Below, one piece after another: positions 35,347 to 35,446 of a stretch of 35,446 bases of DNA. This DNA comes from Rikenellaceae bacterium (GTDB lineage Bacteria > Bacteroidota > Bacteroidia > Bacteroidales > Rikenellaceae): NCBI GenBank assembly GCA_015060075.1, contig SUZE01000022.1:1-35446 (forward strand). Reading direction: 5' to 3'. Every line of letters begins with the position of its first letter. The first letter of the stretch is position 1. The position numbers and the translations under genes were made by a program. The notes beneath the pieces are model-generated. The model searched no databases. It saw only the letters and a program-made list of their open reading frames with translations, and was not told the DNA's origin.

Positions 35347-35446
35347 AGATTCGGTTCATCGCTGCCTCGCAAGAGGGGGAGGAAAGTCCGAGCAACACAG
35401 AGCACCGTGCAAGTTAACGGCTTGATGTTCGAGAGGGTATAGTAGC
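35347..35446 (+). ncRNA. rnpB: RNase P RNA, 5' part (runs off the window)
   Basis: After the promoter box the sequence contains ATCGCTGCCTC followed by GAGGAAAGTCCGAGCAACAC, the universally conserved CR-I region of bacterial RNase P RNA. AGAGCACCGTGC follows, as in the P3 region. This is the catalytic RNA that cuts 5' leaders from pre-tRNAs, partner of RnpA encoded at 6087-6449. The 3' part lies beyond the right edge. The exact 5' end is estimated from the promoter. Confidence 0.93.

Overview
The window reads as a chromosomal segment of a gut-type Bacteroidales bacterium, most likely Rikenellaceae/Alistipes-like. This is inferred from gene content: fimbrillin-type lipoprotein, DUF4271-hemD-rnpA-yidD order, a secreted glycan-degrading enzyme set and DUF3467. 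It is also inferred from several promoters that fit the Bacteroidetes form TTG-N19/20-TAnnTTTG. No taxonomic marker was compared.

Region 1 (1-5.7 kb) is a defence-type island. It holds the 3' end of a type I restriction HsdR gene. Convergent to it is an AT-rich two-gene operon: a large protein with a PD-(D/E)XK-like motif, a DGQHR motif and a C-terminal HEPN-like RNxxxH motif, followed by a D12-class adenine methyltransferase. The island abuts a tRNA-Gly(GCC) gene whose 5' half is duplicated between the tRNA and its promoter. This pair of genes is the best candidate here for an uncharacterised system.

Region 2 (5.8-13.8 kb) is one long minus-strand housekeeping run: lysE-like, cmk, ispH, a membrane protein, an S41 protease, a histidine kinase, DUF4271, hemD, rnpA, yidD. 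Several stop-to-start gaps are built of AT-rich heptad repeats that often begin on the stop codon.

Region 3 (14-25.8 kb) holds DUF3467 (plus). It also holds a minus-strand operon of ROK sugar kinase, GH3 beta-glucosidase, glycerophosphodiester phosphodiesterase and an organophosphate/phosphate antiporter. A secreted SGNH hydrolase follows, then a plus-strand isoprenyl diphosphate synthase and U32 RNA-hydroxylase-type protein, and a minus-strand GH28 enzyme with a small secreted Lcl/DUF1566-like protein.

Region 4 (25.8-35.4 kb) holds an Xaa-Pro aminopeptidase and an outer-surface lipoprotein fusing a fimbrillin-like part to a calcineurin-type phosphoesterase. MurA has Asp in place of the fosfomycin-target Cys. 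A 600-base intergenic region carries a palindromic repeat, a large hairpin and a rod-shaped 6S-like non-coding RNA behind a strong promoter. A small secreted Cys-containing protein, enolase, a CE7-type acetyl esterase and the start of RNase P RNA (rnpB) complete the window. Both RNase P components, rnpA and rnpB, are therefore present about 29 kb apart.
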